From Rhizobium sp. P32RR-XVIII (GTDB taxonomy: Bacteria; Pseudomonadota; Alphaproteobacteria; Rhizobiales; Rhizobiaceae): a DNA stretch of 64,000 bases. The notes beneath the pieces were generated by a model that was not told where the DNA came from, did not search any database, and was given only the letters and a program-made list of their open reading frames with translations. Shown here piece after piece: positions 25,119-33,536 of this stretch. The number at the start of each line of letters is the position of its first letter. The stretch's first letter is position 1. Location of the stretch: NCBI RefSeq assembly GCF_012641395.1, contig NZ_JABAIH010000003.1, positions 434,001 to 498,000 on the forward strand, read 5' to 3'. The position numbers and the translations under genes are program-made.

Positions 25119-25204
25119 GTGACGTTATCGCCGCAGGCGAGCCGTAGCTTTTCCCTCGGCTCAGGCTGCCGGAGTTTCAAAGCCGGGCTCGTGTATTCCT
25201 ATGA

Positions 25205-25230
25205 AAAGGACCGGATAGAACCGGTCCTTT
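25205..25230 (-). terminator. Terminator of the secreted Gly/Ser/Asn-rich protein gene
   Basis: A perfect 10-bp stem AAAGGACCGG/CCGGTCCTTT has a 6-base loop and lies 23 bases past the stop. In minus-strand reading the stem ends in CCTTTTC, giving a short U tract. Confidence 0.65.
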
Positions 25231-25252
25231 CAAGTGACTAGAGCTAGGCAAC

Positions 25253-25603
25253 TTACGGGCAGTTTGGATTGTCCATAGTCCGAGCGGTGCCGCTGTTTGT
25301 GTTAGTATTCGGGTTTGCTGCTTGGGTACAGTCGGAAGAATCGGGCGACCTGGTTGGGCTGTTGGTCGTGCTGTTGGTAGTGTTGGGATCAATAACTGCC
25401 GGGTTGCCGGTGTTATTATTCATCGAGCCGCTGTTGGTCGAGCCAGTCCCAACTCCGCCGGTTGCCGAGCCACCTACGGAGCCAGATGCGCCGCCTGCAC
25501 TGCCGCTAGCGCCGGCACTGCCGGAGCCGCTCGCCGATTGTGCCATAGCCGAGGTCGCTAGACCGACCGCGAAAGCCGTGGTTGCTATGATCTTGAGAAG
25601 CAT
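25253..25603 (-). CDS. Secreted Gly/Ser/Asn/Thr-rich low-complexity protein
   Basis: The 116-residue protein has a typical signal peptide (MLLKIIATTAFAVGLATSAMA, cleavage after AMA). The mature part is low complexity: Gly/Ser/Ala repeats (SGSGSAGASGSAGGASG), then Asn/Thr-rich (NTTNSTTNSPT) with two cysteines. It is probably disordered in the periplasm. AAAAAGGAG precedes the ATG at 25603, an EcfG-type promoter lies 39 bases upstream and a strong terminator follows, so it is a complete single-gene stress unit. Confidence 0.7.
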   Translation of the reverse strand: MLLKIIATTAFAVGLATSAMAQSASGSGSAGASGSAGGASGSVGGSATGGVGTGSTNSGSMNNNTGNPAVIDPNTTNSTTNSPTRSPDSSDCTQAANPNTNTNSGTARTMDNPNCP

Positions 25604-25641
25604 CGAATTCTCCTTTTTGCTTCTGTTATCGACCAAGGCTC

Positions 25642-25666
25642 AACCATCCGGCGGCGTCAAAGTTCC
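25642..25666 (-). promoter_or_regulatory. EcfG/RpoE2-type promoter for the secreted low-complexity protein
   Basis: In minus-strand reading, GGAAC (25666-25662), 17 bases, GTT, 39 bases before the start codon. Confidence 0.62.
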
Positions 25667-25852
25667 AAGGGAAATCGACGGGTCGGTACCGCGCCAATAT
25701 TGCGGCCGAGGGTGATAGGGCACTGTCCGCACCGCCAATTCCCGCTCTGATCTTTAGTACCACGCGCCAGTAAGAGCTTGCTTCAAGCTGATCTCCACTC
25801 GGTTCGCCATTCCTTTGAATCGCGCAACGCTTTCGCCGGCGGAATACAACAA

Positions 25853-25881
25853 GGGCTCGCCTTACAAAGTAAAGCGAGCCC
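25853..25881 (-). terminator. Strong orphan hairpin
   Basis: Arms 25853-25865 and 25869-25881 pair over 13 positions with one mismatch and a 3-base loop. In minus-strand reading they are followed by TTGTTGT. No minus-strand gene lies upstream, so it would terminate an unannotated transcript. Confidence 0.4.
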
Positions 25882-26379
25882 GAGCTGCACCTCAGGGGTT
25901 GCCTTCTAAACCCTTCAGCGTGGAACTGGAATTACCCCAGACCTATGCCCTGTTCCGAGGCCACATTGCCAGAAGGCTTAGTTCGGGCAAACTAGCCCAA
26001 AAGGATTAGTACGGTTCAGGACTCAATGGTGATTCTTACCGGCCGGTGCAATCATCGCCAGAACGCGGCAGGGTCGATGGATGCTCTCGTCATTTCGGGC
26101 GAACGAGCCGTTTTGGGCCGCGTTTTGAAATAGGTGCGCGCGGGCGACGTCTGAAGGTTGTCTTCTTATGCCGGAGTGATGACTTCCTAATTTGCTTTCC
26201 CATCTCTGCATCCCTTGCAGGTTCAGATAGCCATCGCAGCGGCAGGTATGGGTTTGGGAACGAGCATCCCCTCCGTGCTCCCACTGATTAGTTGGTCCAT
26301 CTCCGTCAACGACAATATCTGCGACTTAGACCAGATCGAAGTCCGTACGCATCACGCGCCGCATTTCCCATCAAGAAGA

Positions 26380-26401
26380 AGCCCGCCTGAAATGGCGGGC
26401 T
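26380..26401 (-). terminator. Orphan intrinsic terminator
   Basis: A perfect 8-bp stem AGCCCGCC/GGCGGGCT has a 6-base loop, followed on the minus strand by TTCTTCTTG. The only sequence upstream on that strand is the AT-rich non-coding segment. Confidence 0.45.
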
Positions 26402-26832
26402 GAGGCGGATCCACGATACCTAGCTGTAAGACTGATTGGTACGTCCGCGGATTATTCTGTAAGCACGAAATTGATATGAAAGATGAGAAGATCATATTCA
26501 ATTTCAGATTTATCCATTTGTAATAATAAATCAACAATTTTGAAGCATTACTATAATTGCGGTGGGCATAAGATACGCAATCTTTCGTATGTAATACTCG
26601 TATTTGGCAGAATCCCGCAGCCAAAGAGCAGCTCTTTCCTCGATGTCTCTGCGCTCGAGCGTCCCTCGCGCTCCGGTGCAACTTGATACGCAAGGCAGTC
26701 CATAGCGCTAAATTTTGCCGATCGGAAAAGGAGTGGAAGAAGGGCGATGAGAGCCGGAATTCATGATGTCGCCTCAATTGGAACGGGATTTGCATAATTA
26801 CTAATATGCTTACGCTACGGGGGCCAAGTGTA

Positions 26833-27096
26833 ATGAAACTGCACGCATCGGATCAGTTTCCAGCTCTGACGCTCGTCATGAGGGGTAGAGCAAAGTACAA
26901 GATTGTCAGGACCGTAAGAGACGCGGCGGAGATCCTCATCATCGATTGGCCAAGCGATGATGGTGAAGAATATGTTACGGCAGTCAGGGCTTGCCTCCGG
27001 GCCTTGCACAATGAAATTCCGCCGGAATCTGTCAGAGCGGCGCTCATACGCGCGGCCGATGAGGAGCGCATCTCGTATATTTCGCTTGTTGCCTAA
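26833..27096 (+). CDS. DUF982 domain protein
   Basis: The 87-residue protein matches DUF982, a family essentially limited to Rhizobiales: VRTVRDAAEILIIDWPSDDG, then EYVTAVRACLRALHNEIPPE with a final helix AALIRAADEER. Its function is unknown. I chose the ATG at 26833, with GGGGG 12 bases upstream, over a start 27 bases earlier. A GGAAC occurs upstream without a correctly spaced -10, so I do not call a stress promoter here. Confidence 0.8.
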   Translation: MKLHASDQFPALTLVMRGRAKYKIVRTVRDAAEILIIDWPSDDGEEYVTAVRACLRALHNEIPPESVRAALIRAADEERISYISLVA

Positions 27097-27182
27097 AAGC
27101 TGTGCGAAGCTTTCGAGATTGTATCAGTACCGCGAGAGGAGTCCGGCATCCGGCACTCAAAGGCTTATGGGCGACTTCCCGC

Positions 27183-27956
27183 CTATTTTTGAAATGCGTC
27201 AAGCCAGCCGAGGCCGGCGACCGTATCGCCGGCGGGACGGTATTCGCATCCGACAAAGCCTGTATAGCCGAGGAGATCCAGCTCCCTCAGAACACGCAAA
27301 TCGTCAAGCTCGCCCGTTCCGGGCTCATTGCGCGGCGGCACGGAAGCGATCTGCACATGGCCGATGATCGGCATGAACTGCCGAAGCCCTGTCAGCACGT
27401 CGCCGTGGATGATCTGGCGATGGTAGATGTCGAATTGAAGCTTGAGGTTGGGCTTGTTCAATGCATCGATCAGATCGGCCGCAAAGTCGAAGTCGTCGAG
27501 AAAGTATCCCGGCATGTCCCGCGGGTTGATCGGTTCTATGACGATATCGATGCCGTCCTGGCCGGCCCGGTCGCAGGCAAATGCCACAGCATCGCGATAG
27601 GCCTCCACCGCAGCCGGATCCTTGCGTGAAGCCCGACCGGCCATGACATGCAGCCTGCGAACGCCGGTGCTTCGGGCATACGTTAGAGCGATATCCACCG
27701 ATGCCCGGAATTCGCCCTGCCTGCCGCTAAGCGACGCCAGGCCGCGTTCACCTGCCTGCCAGTTGCCGGGCGGCAGATTGAAAAGCGCCGGCGTCAGGCC
27801 GTTTTCCTTCAGCAGCGCCGCAACGACCTCTGGCGGATGGTCGTAAGGAAACAGGAATTCGACGGCGGTAAAACCAGCCTTGGCGGCAGCGGCAAACCGA
27901 TCGAGAAACGCCACTTCGTTGAACATCATCGTGAGATTTGCAGCGAATTTCGGCAT
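27183..27956 (-). CDS. otnI: 2-oxo-tetronate isomerase
   Basis: The 257-residue TIM-barrel protein is of the hydroxypyruvate-isomerase/AP-endonuclease-2-like family: MPKFAANLTMMFNEVAFLDR at the start, VEFLFPYD, VIEPINPRDMPGY with the metal-binding Glu, LQFDIYHRQ and GCEYRP. The four-carbon acid sugar genes around it assign it as OtnI, which interconverts 2-oxo- and 3-oxo-tetronate. Hydroxypyruvate isomerase is the alternative. It starts within one base of the end of the upstream ltnD gene, so the two are coupled. Confidence 0.88.
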   Translation of the reverse strand: MPKFAANLTMMFNEVAFLDRFAAAAKAGFTAVEFLFPYDHPPEVVAALLKENGLTPALFNLPPGNWQAGERGLASLSGRQGEFRASVDIALTYARSTGVRRLHVMAGRASRKDPAAVEAYRDAVAFACDRAGQDGIDIVIEPINPRDMPGYFLDDFDFAADLIDALNKPNLKLQFDIYHRQIIHGDVLTGLRQFMPIIGHVQIASVPPRNEPGTGELDDLRVLRELDLLGYTGFVGCEYRPAGDTVAGLGWLDAFQK

Positions 27957-28876
27957 CAGCTCGCCTTTGGTTCGCCGGGGAGATCAATGCCGGTCACCTT
28001 CGCGATGAGCCTTGCGATCGAGGCGTCATCGTCTTTACCCATGCCGGCCGCAGCCGTCATGACAAACATCTGAAGCGCCGTGGAGGTGATCGGCAGCGGA
28101 AACTTCAGCCCGCGCCCGAGGTCCGAAACGATTCCGAGATCCTTCGTGAAGATATCCACTGCGCTATGAGGGGCGTAATTGCCCTCGAGAATGTGGGGAA
28201 CGCGGTTCTCGAACATCCAGGAATTGCCTGCAGACGCGGTAATCACCTCATAGACCTTGTCGATATCGAGGCCGAGCGCCTTGGCGAAGGTGATCGCCTC
28301 GCAGGCCGCGGCAATGTGAACGCCGGCAAGGAGCTGGTTCACGATCTTGAAAGAGGATCCGATGCCGGCCCGATCTCCAAGTTCATAAACCTTTGTAGCG
28401 ATTGCATCGAGCACCGGACGGGCATGGCTGAATGCCTCGGCAGGCCCGGAAGCCATCACCGTCAGCTCTCCGGCCGCGGCCCGTTTCGCACCGCCGCTGA
28501 TCGGTCCGTCGATATAGCTGAGACCAAGTTCGGCTGCGCGTCGCGCCAGATCCTCGGCGGTCTGCGGCGGCATCGTTGCAAAGGAAAGGATCGTGCCGCC
28601 CTTCGTCATTCCACCCGCGGCGCCATCATCGCCGAACAGGACCGCTTCGGTCTGGGCGCCGCTGACCACGACCGTTACGACGACATCCGCACCATCGGCT
28701 GCTTCGGCCGGGCTTGCGGCCGCCCGCCCGCCTGCCTCGGAGAAGCGCGCCAGCGTCTCGGCGCTGATGTCGTAGCCGCTCGTTTCGAAACCGCTTCTCA
28801 GCAGCGACGAGGCCACACCGAAGCCCATCGATCCTAGACCTATGACGCAGACCTTCAAGCTCGCTCGTTCGCTCAT
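27956..28876 (-). CDS. ltnD: L-threonate dehydrogenase
   Basis: The 306-residue beta-hydroxyacid dehydrogenase has the NAD motif VIGLGSMGFGVASSL, substrate loop DGPISGGAKRAAAGEL and catalytic-lysine helix FKIVNQLLAGVHIA. By family and context it is LtnD, which oxidises L-threonate at C2 to 2-oxo-tetronate with NAD+. The start at 28876 follows GGGTCTGGAAC; an earlier GTG is possible. It is divergent from otnK across about 200 bases that should hold both promoters. Confidence 0.87.
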   Translation of the reverse strand: MSERASLKVCVIGLGSMGFGVASSLLRSGFETSGYDISAETLARFSEAGGRAAASPAEAADGADVVVTVVVSGAQTEAVLFGDDGAAGGMTKGGTILSFATMPPQTAEDLARRAAELGLSYIDGPISGGAKRAAAGELTVMASGPAEAFSHARPVLDAIATKVYELGDRAGIGSSFKIVNQLLAGVHIAAACEAITFAKALGLDIDKVYEVITASAGNSWMFENRVPHILEGNYAPHSAVDIFTKDLGIVSDLGRGLKFPLPITSTALQMFVMTAAAGMGKDDDASIARLIAKVTGIDLPGEPKAS

Positions 28877-29077
28877 GTTCCAGACCCTTGTTCCGTTCAC
28901 TGCCGCGCAGCTGGCAATTGCTTGACCTGCGGAGCACGGAAAAGTAATGACAGCGCTGCCACTCTATGGTTAGCTTATCCCGAAAACGGTTTGCAAGATC
29001 TATTTTGGTCGAGGTCGGAAGGTTTATCCGCGTTGGGAAAGCGCATCCGACCCGGCCCGTACAGGAGGAGAACTGAT

Positions 29078-30361
29078 TTGCTCATCGGTGCAGTAGCCGA
29101 CGATATTACCGGGGCCACCGATCTTTGCCTCATGCTGTCCCGCGAAGGGATGAGAACCGTGCAATTGATCGGCGTGCCGGAGGAGGGGAGTGATTTTCAG
29201 GACGCCGACGCGGTGGTCGTCGCGCTGAAATCCAGAACGGCGCCTGCCGAAGAGGCTGTCAGCGCTTCGGTCGCGGCAGCCCGCAAACTGCTCGCTGCCG
29301 GTGCGGAGCAGTTGCTTTTCAAATACTGCTCGACATTCGATTCCACCGATGACGGCAATATCGGGCCGGTCGCAGAGGCGCTTCAGGATCTGACCGGCGG
29401 CGAATTGACGATCGCCTGTCCATCCTTTCCCGCAGCCGGACGAACCGTCTACAAGGGTCATCTTTTCGTCGGCGATCGCCTTTTGTCGGAAAGTCCCCTG
29501 AAGGACCATCCTTTGACACCCATGCGTGATCCCGATCTCGTCCGCGTCCTGCAGCGGCAGACGAAGCGATCGGTCGGTCTCGTGGATTGGCCGGTGATTG
29601 CCAAGGGAGAAGCGGCAATCAAGGCGGCGTTTGCGCAGCATCGGGCGGAGGGCAACCGGATCCTTATCGTCGACACGCTGTCGGATGCCGATCTGCGTAC
29701 AATCGGCACCGCCTGCGACGGCATGAAGCTTGTCACGGGCGGCTCCGGCATCGCGATGGGATTGCCCGAGAATTTCAGAAAGAGAGGCAAACTGCTGGCA
29801 AGGCAGGCGGTGACCCGCTTGACCGCGCCGGCTGGGCGAGCGGTTATCCTTGCCGGATCCTGTTCGCTCGCAACCCGCGGCCAGATAGAGGCGGCCCGCA
29901 ATGCCGGCATTGCGGCTCGTCGGCTTGATATTTCGACGGTTGCGGACGGAACCCAGACTGCTGCCAAGATCGCCGACTGGGCGATTTCGCAAGCTGCCGA
30001 CCGGCCGCCGCTTATCTATTCCAGCGCTAGCCCAGAGGAGCTTCTCGGAATCCAGGCAGCCATGGGACGTCATGAATCCGGGGCACTTGTCGAGCAGACG
30101 CTAGCCGAGGTTGCCCAGCGGCTTCTGGGGAATGGCTTTGCCCGCTTCCTCGTTGCCGGCGGGGAGACATCGGGTGCCGTGATCAATGCGCTCGGGGTCA
30201 AGGCGCTTTCGATCGGCCCTGAAATCGATCCGGGCGTGCCATGGACCCGCAGCATCGGCGGGCCGGACATTGCACTTGCCCTGAAATCCGGCAATTTTGG
30301 CGCCCCGGACTTTTTCCTGAAAGCCTGGACGCTGCTTGAAACGGAGACGTCCGATGCATGA
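29078..30361 (+). CDS. otnK: 3-oxo-tetronate kinase (four-carbon acid sugar kinase)
   Basis: The 427-residue kinase is of the former DUF1537 family. The N-terminal substrate domain has IGAVADDITGATDLCLML and KYCSTFDSTDDGNIG, with CPSFPAAGRTVYKGHLFVGD. The C-terminal nucleotide domain has VAGGETSGAV and GPEIDPGVPW. It phosphorylates 3-oxo-tetronate at O4 with ATP. No ATG fits; the TTG at 29078 has AGGAGGAG seven bases upstream and opens directly on the conserved LIGAVADD strand. It overlaps otnC by 8 bases. Confidence 0.92.
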   Translation: MLIGAVADDITGATDLCLMLSREGMRTVQLIGVPEEGSDFQDADAVVVALKSRTAPAEEAVSASVAAARKLLAAGAEQLLFKYCSTFDSTDDGNIGPVAEALQDLTGGELTIACPSFPAAGRTVYKGHLFVGDRLLSESPLKDHPLTPMRDPDLVRVLQRQTKRSVGLVDWPVIAKGEAAIKAAFAQHRAEGNRILIVDTLSDADLRTIGTACDGMKLVTGGSGIAMGLPENFRKRGKLLARQAVTRLTAPAGRAVILAGSCSLATRGQIEAARNAGIAARRLDISTVADGTQTAAKIADWAISQAADRPPLIYSSASPEELLGIQAAMGRHESGALVEQTLAEVAQRLLGNGFARFLVAGGETSGAVINALGVKALSIGPEIDPGVPWTRSIGGPDIALALKSGNFGAPDFFLKAWTLLETETSDA

Positions 30362-30995
30362 GATCAATCGTCTGCGCGAGGAGATATGCCGCACGGGGCA
30401 ATCGCTTTTCGACCGCGGGCTGACGTCCGGCTCGACCGGCAACATTTCAGTGCGTCTGCCGGACGGCGGGTGGCTGATGACGCCGACAAATGCCTCTATG
30501 GGGTCGCTTGATCCGACGCGACTATCCCTGTTCGATGCTTCCGGCCGGCTTGTATCCGGTGACGCGCCGACCAAGGAATCATTCCTGCATTTTTCGATGT
30601 ATGGCGAGCGCAGCGATGCGGGTGCAGTTGTCCACCTCCATTCGAGCCATGCGACCGCCGTCAGCATTCTGCGCGACATCGATCCGCAAGATGTCCTGCC
30701 GCCGCTTACGGCCTATTACGTCATGCGCGTTGGGCGCCTGCCGCTGGTTCCCTATTTCGCGCCGGGGGACATGGCGCTCGCGGAGGCGGTCAAGTCGCTG
30801 GCCGGGCGCCATCACGCCATGCTGCTGGCCAATCACGGGCCGGTCGTCGCGGGGACGACGCTTGCAAACGCTCAGTTCGCTGCAGAAGAGCTGGAAGAGA
30901 CGGCAAAGCTTTTCCTCATGCTGCAGCATCACGCAAAAAGGATGCTGACGCCGGAGCAGGTGGATGACCTGCGGAAGCGCTTCAACCTTCCCTAA
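30354..30995 (+). CDS. otnC: 3-oxo-tetronate 4-phosphate decarboxylase
   Basis: The 213-residue class II aldolase/adducin-family protein has GLTSGSTGNISVRL (phosphate-binding), APTKESFLH (catalytic Glu), VVHLHSSHATA (metal-binding His pair) and LLANHGPVVAG (third His). OtnC releases CO2 from 3-oxo-tetronate 4-phosphate to give dihydroxyacetone phosphate, the last step of this route. GGAG precedes the ATG, which lies inside the end of otnK, so the two are translationally coupled. Confidence 0.9.
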   Translation: MHEINRLREEICRTGQSLFDRGLTSGSTGNISVRLPDGGWLMTPTNASMGSLDPTRLSLFDASGRLVSGDAPTKESFLHFSMYGERSDAGAVVHLHSSHATAVSILRDIDPQDVLPPLTAYYVMRVGRLPLVPYFAPGDMALAEAVKSLAGRHHAMLLANHGPVVAGTTLANAQFAAEELEETAKLFLMLQHHAKRMLTPEQVDDLRKRFNLP

Positions 30996-31037
30996 GACCC
31001 TGCGGGCGGCAGAACTTCACACCTACGGGAGAGCACT

Positions 31038-31943
31038 ATGGCTGAAATGCAGGAGAAAATCGGCTTTGTCGGCATCGGTCTGATGGGGCACGGTATTGCC
31101 AAGAACATCGTCGAAAAGGGTTTTCCGCTTACGGTCATCGCTCACCGCAATCGCAAGCCCGTAGAGGACCTGATTGCCCGAGGCGCTACGGAAGCGAGAT
31201 CGCTGACCGAGCTGGCGGCGAATTCGACGATGATCTTTCTCTGCCTCACAGGCTCGAAGGAAGTTTCCGCCGTCATCGAGGAGATGAAGCCGGCGCTCGT
31301 CGCCGGGACGGTCATTGTCGACTGTTCGACGGGAGATCCGACGGTCACCATTCGCCTAGCGGAGATGCTTGCCGCGCAGAATGTCCACTTTGCGGACGCG
31401 CCGCTGAGCCGCACGCCGAAAGAGGCGTGGGAGGGAACGCTGGACTGCATGGTGGGTGCCCAGGATGAGGTTTTTCAGCGAATACAGCCGGTAATCTCCA
31501 CCTGGGCGGCGAAGATCGTGCACATCGGCGGCATTGCCGACGGCCACCGGATGAAACTTCTCAACAACTTCATATCCCTTGGCATGGGCGCTCTCTTCGC
31601 GGAGGCGCTCGCCCTTTCCCGAAAGGTTGGAATCTCCGTCGAGCGCTTCGATAGCGTCATTCGAGGCGGCCGCATGGATAGCGGATTTTACCAGACCTTC
31701 ATGGGCTACGCTCTCGAAGGCAACCGGAATGCCCATCGCTTTACGCTGTCGAACGCCTACAAGGATCTAAAGTATCTGGAATCGATGGCGAATGACGCGA
31801 CCATCGTCACGCCGCTCGCGAGTGCGGTGAAAAATTCCTATGCCGCGGCAGTGGCTGGCGGAGGCAGCGGACCGGAAGACTATGTGCCTCACCTCGCGGA
31901 TTTCGTCGCACGGCAAAACGGGCTCGATAAGCCGGGCAACTAG
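31038..31943 (+). CDS. NAD(P)-dependent beta-hydroxyacid dehydrogenase
   Basis: The 301-residue HIBADH/GarR-type oxidoreductase has VGIGLMGHGIAKNI, substrate loop ADAPLSRTPKEAWEGTLDCM and catalytic helix MKLLNNFISLGMGA. It is related to LtnD but clearly distinct; the loop SRTP differs from the usual SGG. It follows otnC by 42 bases, so it probably feeds another four-carbon acid (erythronate, D-threonate) or a three-carbon hydroxy acid into the pathway. The substrate is not determined. GGGAGAG precedes the ATG. Confidence 0.83.
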   Translation: MAEMQEKIGFVGIGLMGHGIAKNIVEKGFPLTVIAHRNRKPVEDLIARGATEARSLTELAANSTMIFLCLTGSKEVSAVIEEMKPALVAGTVIVDCSTGDPTVTIRLAEMLAAQNVHFADAPLSRTPKEAWEGTLDCMVGAQDEVFQRIQPVISTWAAKIVHIGGIADGHRMKLLNNFISLGMGALFAEALALSRKVGISVERFDSVIRGGRMDSGFYQTFMGYALEGNRNAHRFTLSNAYKDLKYLESMANDATIVTPLASAVKNSYAAAVAGGGSGPEDYVPHLADFVARQNGLDKPGN

Positions 31944-31953
31944 CAATAACTTG

Positions 31954-31972
31954 GGCCGATGTCGCATCGGCC
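31954..31972 (+). terminator. Hairpin after the otn operon
   Basis: A perfect 8-bp stem GGCCGATG/CATCGGCC with a 3-base loop lies 11 bases after the stop. There is no U run, so it may terminate weakly or only protect the RNA end. Confidence 0.4.
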
Positions 31973-32726
31973 GTCATATTGAGCTGGAGACCTGCCGCCT
32001 CCGTGCGACAGGCTTCATGGCCGCGTCGTCACGACGGCTTATGAAACGGCAGCCCATTTTTGTCATTCGTCCGGCGCTTAGTCTCTTCACGAGAGGCGTC
32101 TGTATGTTGAACGGCAATTGGCGATATGGGAACGCATATCAAGATTCTAAGCAGTAACGTTCGGCAATTGAACGACTACAGACCAACAAAATCCACGGGC
32201 ATACAGTACGACTGCGTCGTGATAATCTTCGGCATCTGAAGAAATTCCAACTGATCCGGAAAGATAGGGTCCAAAGTCTGGAACAATCAAGGCCACATGG
32301 CGTTGTAATGCAGCTTTCCGTGGGAGGACAATTCAGGCTTCCGTCGTCGCCGTAAGTCGCGCAACCGAACGCGGCTCTATGGCTGGCCGCCTGATGGATT
32401 GCGATGACATTTTAATAAGCATGTGATTGTCGATGAGCTTCTTATCGCACTCCCTCGCCAGGCAGTTCTGCTCGCAGGCGGCTTCGTGTCTACCCCACGA
32501 TGCTGCTCGTTGGCGCTTTTTTGTGCAGGAGACGCTCAACAAGGCACATCACAAGGGGGCAGGGTTCGGGGAGATGGCTTCGATGTCAGGAGCTTCGCCG
32601 GCCCGCCTCGGTTTAGCGGGTCTGGAAAATCGCATTGGGAGCCTGCGGGCTCGTTGAGGTGGAGACATGCGCAAGAGGTACAACGGTCAAAACGTCGCTC
32701 CGCGGATGGGAGCTGGAGAAAGCCCG
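31973..32726. other. Intergenic region with one orphan stress promoter
   Basis: About 750 bases with no convincing gene. The only clear signal is an EcfG-type promoter at 32280-32304. The start of the response-regulator gene lies 422 bases further down, leaving a long leader or space for a small RNA. Confidence 0.4.
32280..32304 (+). promoter_or_regulatory. Orphan EcfG/RpoE2-type promoter
   Basis: GGAAC at 32280-32284, 17 bases, GTT (in CGTT). No supported gene starts within 400 bases on this strand. Confidence 0.5.
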
Positions 32727-33362
32727 ATGGAAGATACGAGCCTAGCGGTGATCGATGACCACCCTCTATTCAGGGCGGGAGTAGCCAGAAGCCTTGGGGA
32801 GATGGGCTTCATTATCGTCGGCGAAGGGGGTACCAAAGACGACGCCATCCGAATTTCCGAAGAGCTTCGACCCGATGTGATCCTGATGGACATCTCCATG
32901 CCGGGCGGCGGCATCGATGCGATCCCTTTGATACTTGATCGCGTGCCGAACCAGAAAATCGTCATGCTGACCGTGTCCGAAGCAAGCGATGACGTGTCAA
33001 AGGCGCTCAGCAGTGGCGCCAAGGGTTACGCGCTCAAGGGCGTCGGCTCGAAAGCACTGGCTGACATCGTTCGCGGGGTGGCGCGCGGGAAGTGCTATGT
33101 TGCACCGACGCTGTCGGCCCGCCTGATCTTGGGGCAGTTCGGATCCTCGGCTCCCAAACGGAAAGCGCTGGATCTTCTTACGGGCCGCGAGCGGGAGGTA
33201 CTTGAGTTTGTCGCTCAGGGCCTTACCAACAAGCAGATCGCTTTGAACCTTGGCCTTCATGAGAAGACTATCAAGCATCACATGACGCAGGTCCTGGCGA
33301 AGCTCAAGGCCTCCAACCGCACCGAGGCCGCGATGGCCCTGCGCGATGCAGTCGACAGGTGA
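32727..33362 (+). CDS. NarL/LuxR-type response regulator
   Basis: The 211-residue protein has an N-terminal receiver domain (acidic pair near VIDDHPLF, phospho-acceptor Asp in VILMDISMP, Lys in GYALKGVGS) and a C-terminal LuxR helix-turn-helix (LTGREREVLEFVAQGLTNKQ, then LHEKTIKHHMTQVL). No sensor kinase is adjacent, so it is an orphan here. The start at 32727 has GGAGAAAG upstream; an ATG 60 bases earlier with GGTGGAG is a possible alternative. It may be read from the stress promoter at 32280. Confidence 0.9.
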   Translation: MEDTSLAVIDDHPLFRAGVARSLGEMGFIIVGEGGTKDDAIRISEELRPDVILMDISMPGGGIDAIPLILDRVPNQKIVMLTVSEASDDVSKALSSGAKGYALKGVGSKALADIVRGVARGKCYVAPTLSARLILGQFGSSAPKRKALDLLTGREREVLEFVAQGLTNKQIALNLGLHEKTIKHHMTQVLAKLKASNRTEAAMALRDAVDR

Positions 33363-33440
33363 GATCAAGGTCCAAACAGAGGTTGATCTTGTTCGCGTAG
33401 GACCAAGGTCAGACCACTCGCCGGACCGAAGTCCGATGCC

Positions 33441-33465
33441 GGAACAGCTTGATGCAGCTCGCGTT
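33441..33465 (+). promoter_or_regulatory. EcfG/RpoE2-type promoter for the DUF1236 gene
   Basis: GGAAC at 33441-33445, 17 bases, GTT (in CGTT), 72 bases before the DUF1236 start. Confidence 0.6.
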
Positions 33466-33536
33466 TTCGAACTAGCTCAGCCGCTGCTCCTCGCAGGGGA
33501 GGCCGGCCAGGGCAGAACGAAGACAAGGAGAATGTC

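Larger units (their letters stand above)
25667..26832. other. Long intergenic region with orphan hairpins and an AT-rich segment
   Basis: About 1.17 kb without a convincing protein gene on either strand. It holds two strong hairpins with minus-strand terminator character (25853-25881 and 26380-26401) and, from about 26420 to 26620, a segment far AT-richer than the rest of the window. Open frames here have no Shine-Dalgarno and no coherent composition. The region could hold small RNAs or be the scar of lost mobile DNA. Confidence 0.4.

Noticed and set aside
26352..26795. A 147-codon minus-strand frame in the AT-rich intergenic region
   Set aside because: It has no start signal, no coherent composition, and crosses the orphan terminator hairpin. 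The low GC explains its codon content; I treat the region as non-coding.
26798..26833. EcfG-type promoter before the DUF982 gene
   Set aside because: A GGAAC is present at about 26779, but no GTT lies at 17-18 bases and the -10 region is AT-rich, so it does not meet the pattern used elsewhere.
32423..32758. Two overlapping plus-strand frames before the response regulator
   Set aside because: Both lack a Shine-Dalgarno and show Cys/Trp/Arg-rich random composition, with one running into the regulator gene in another frame.
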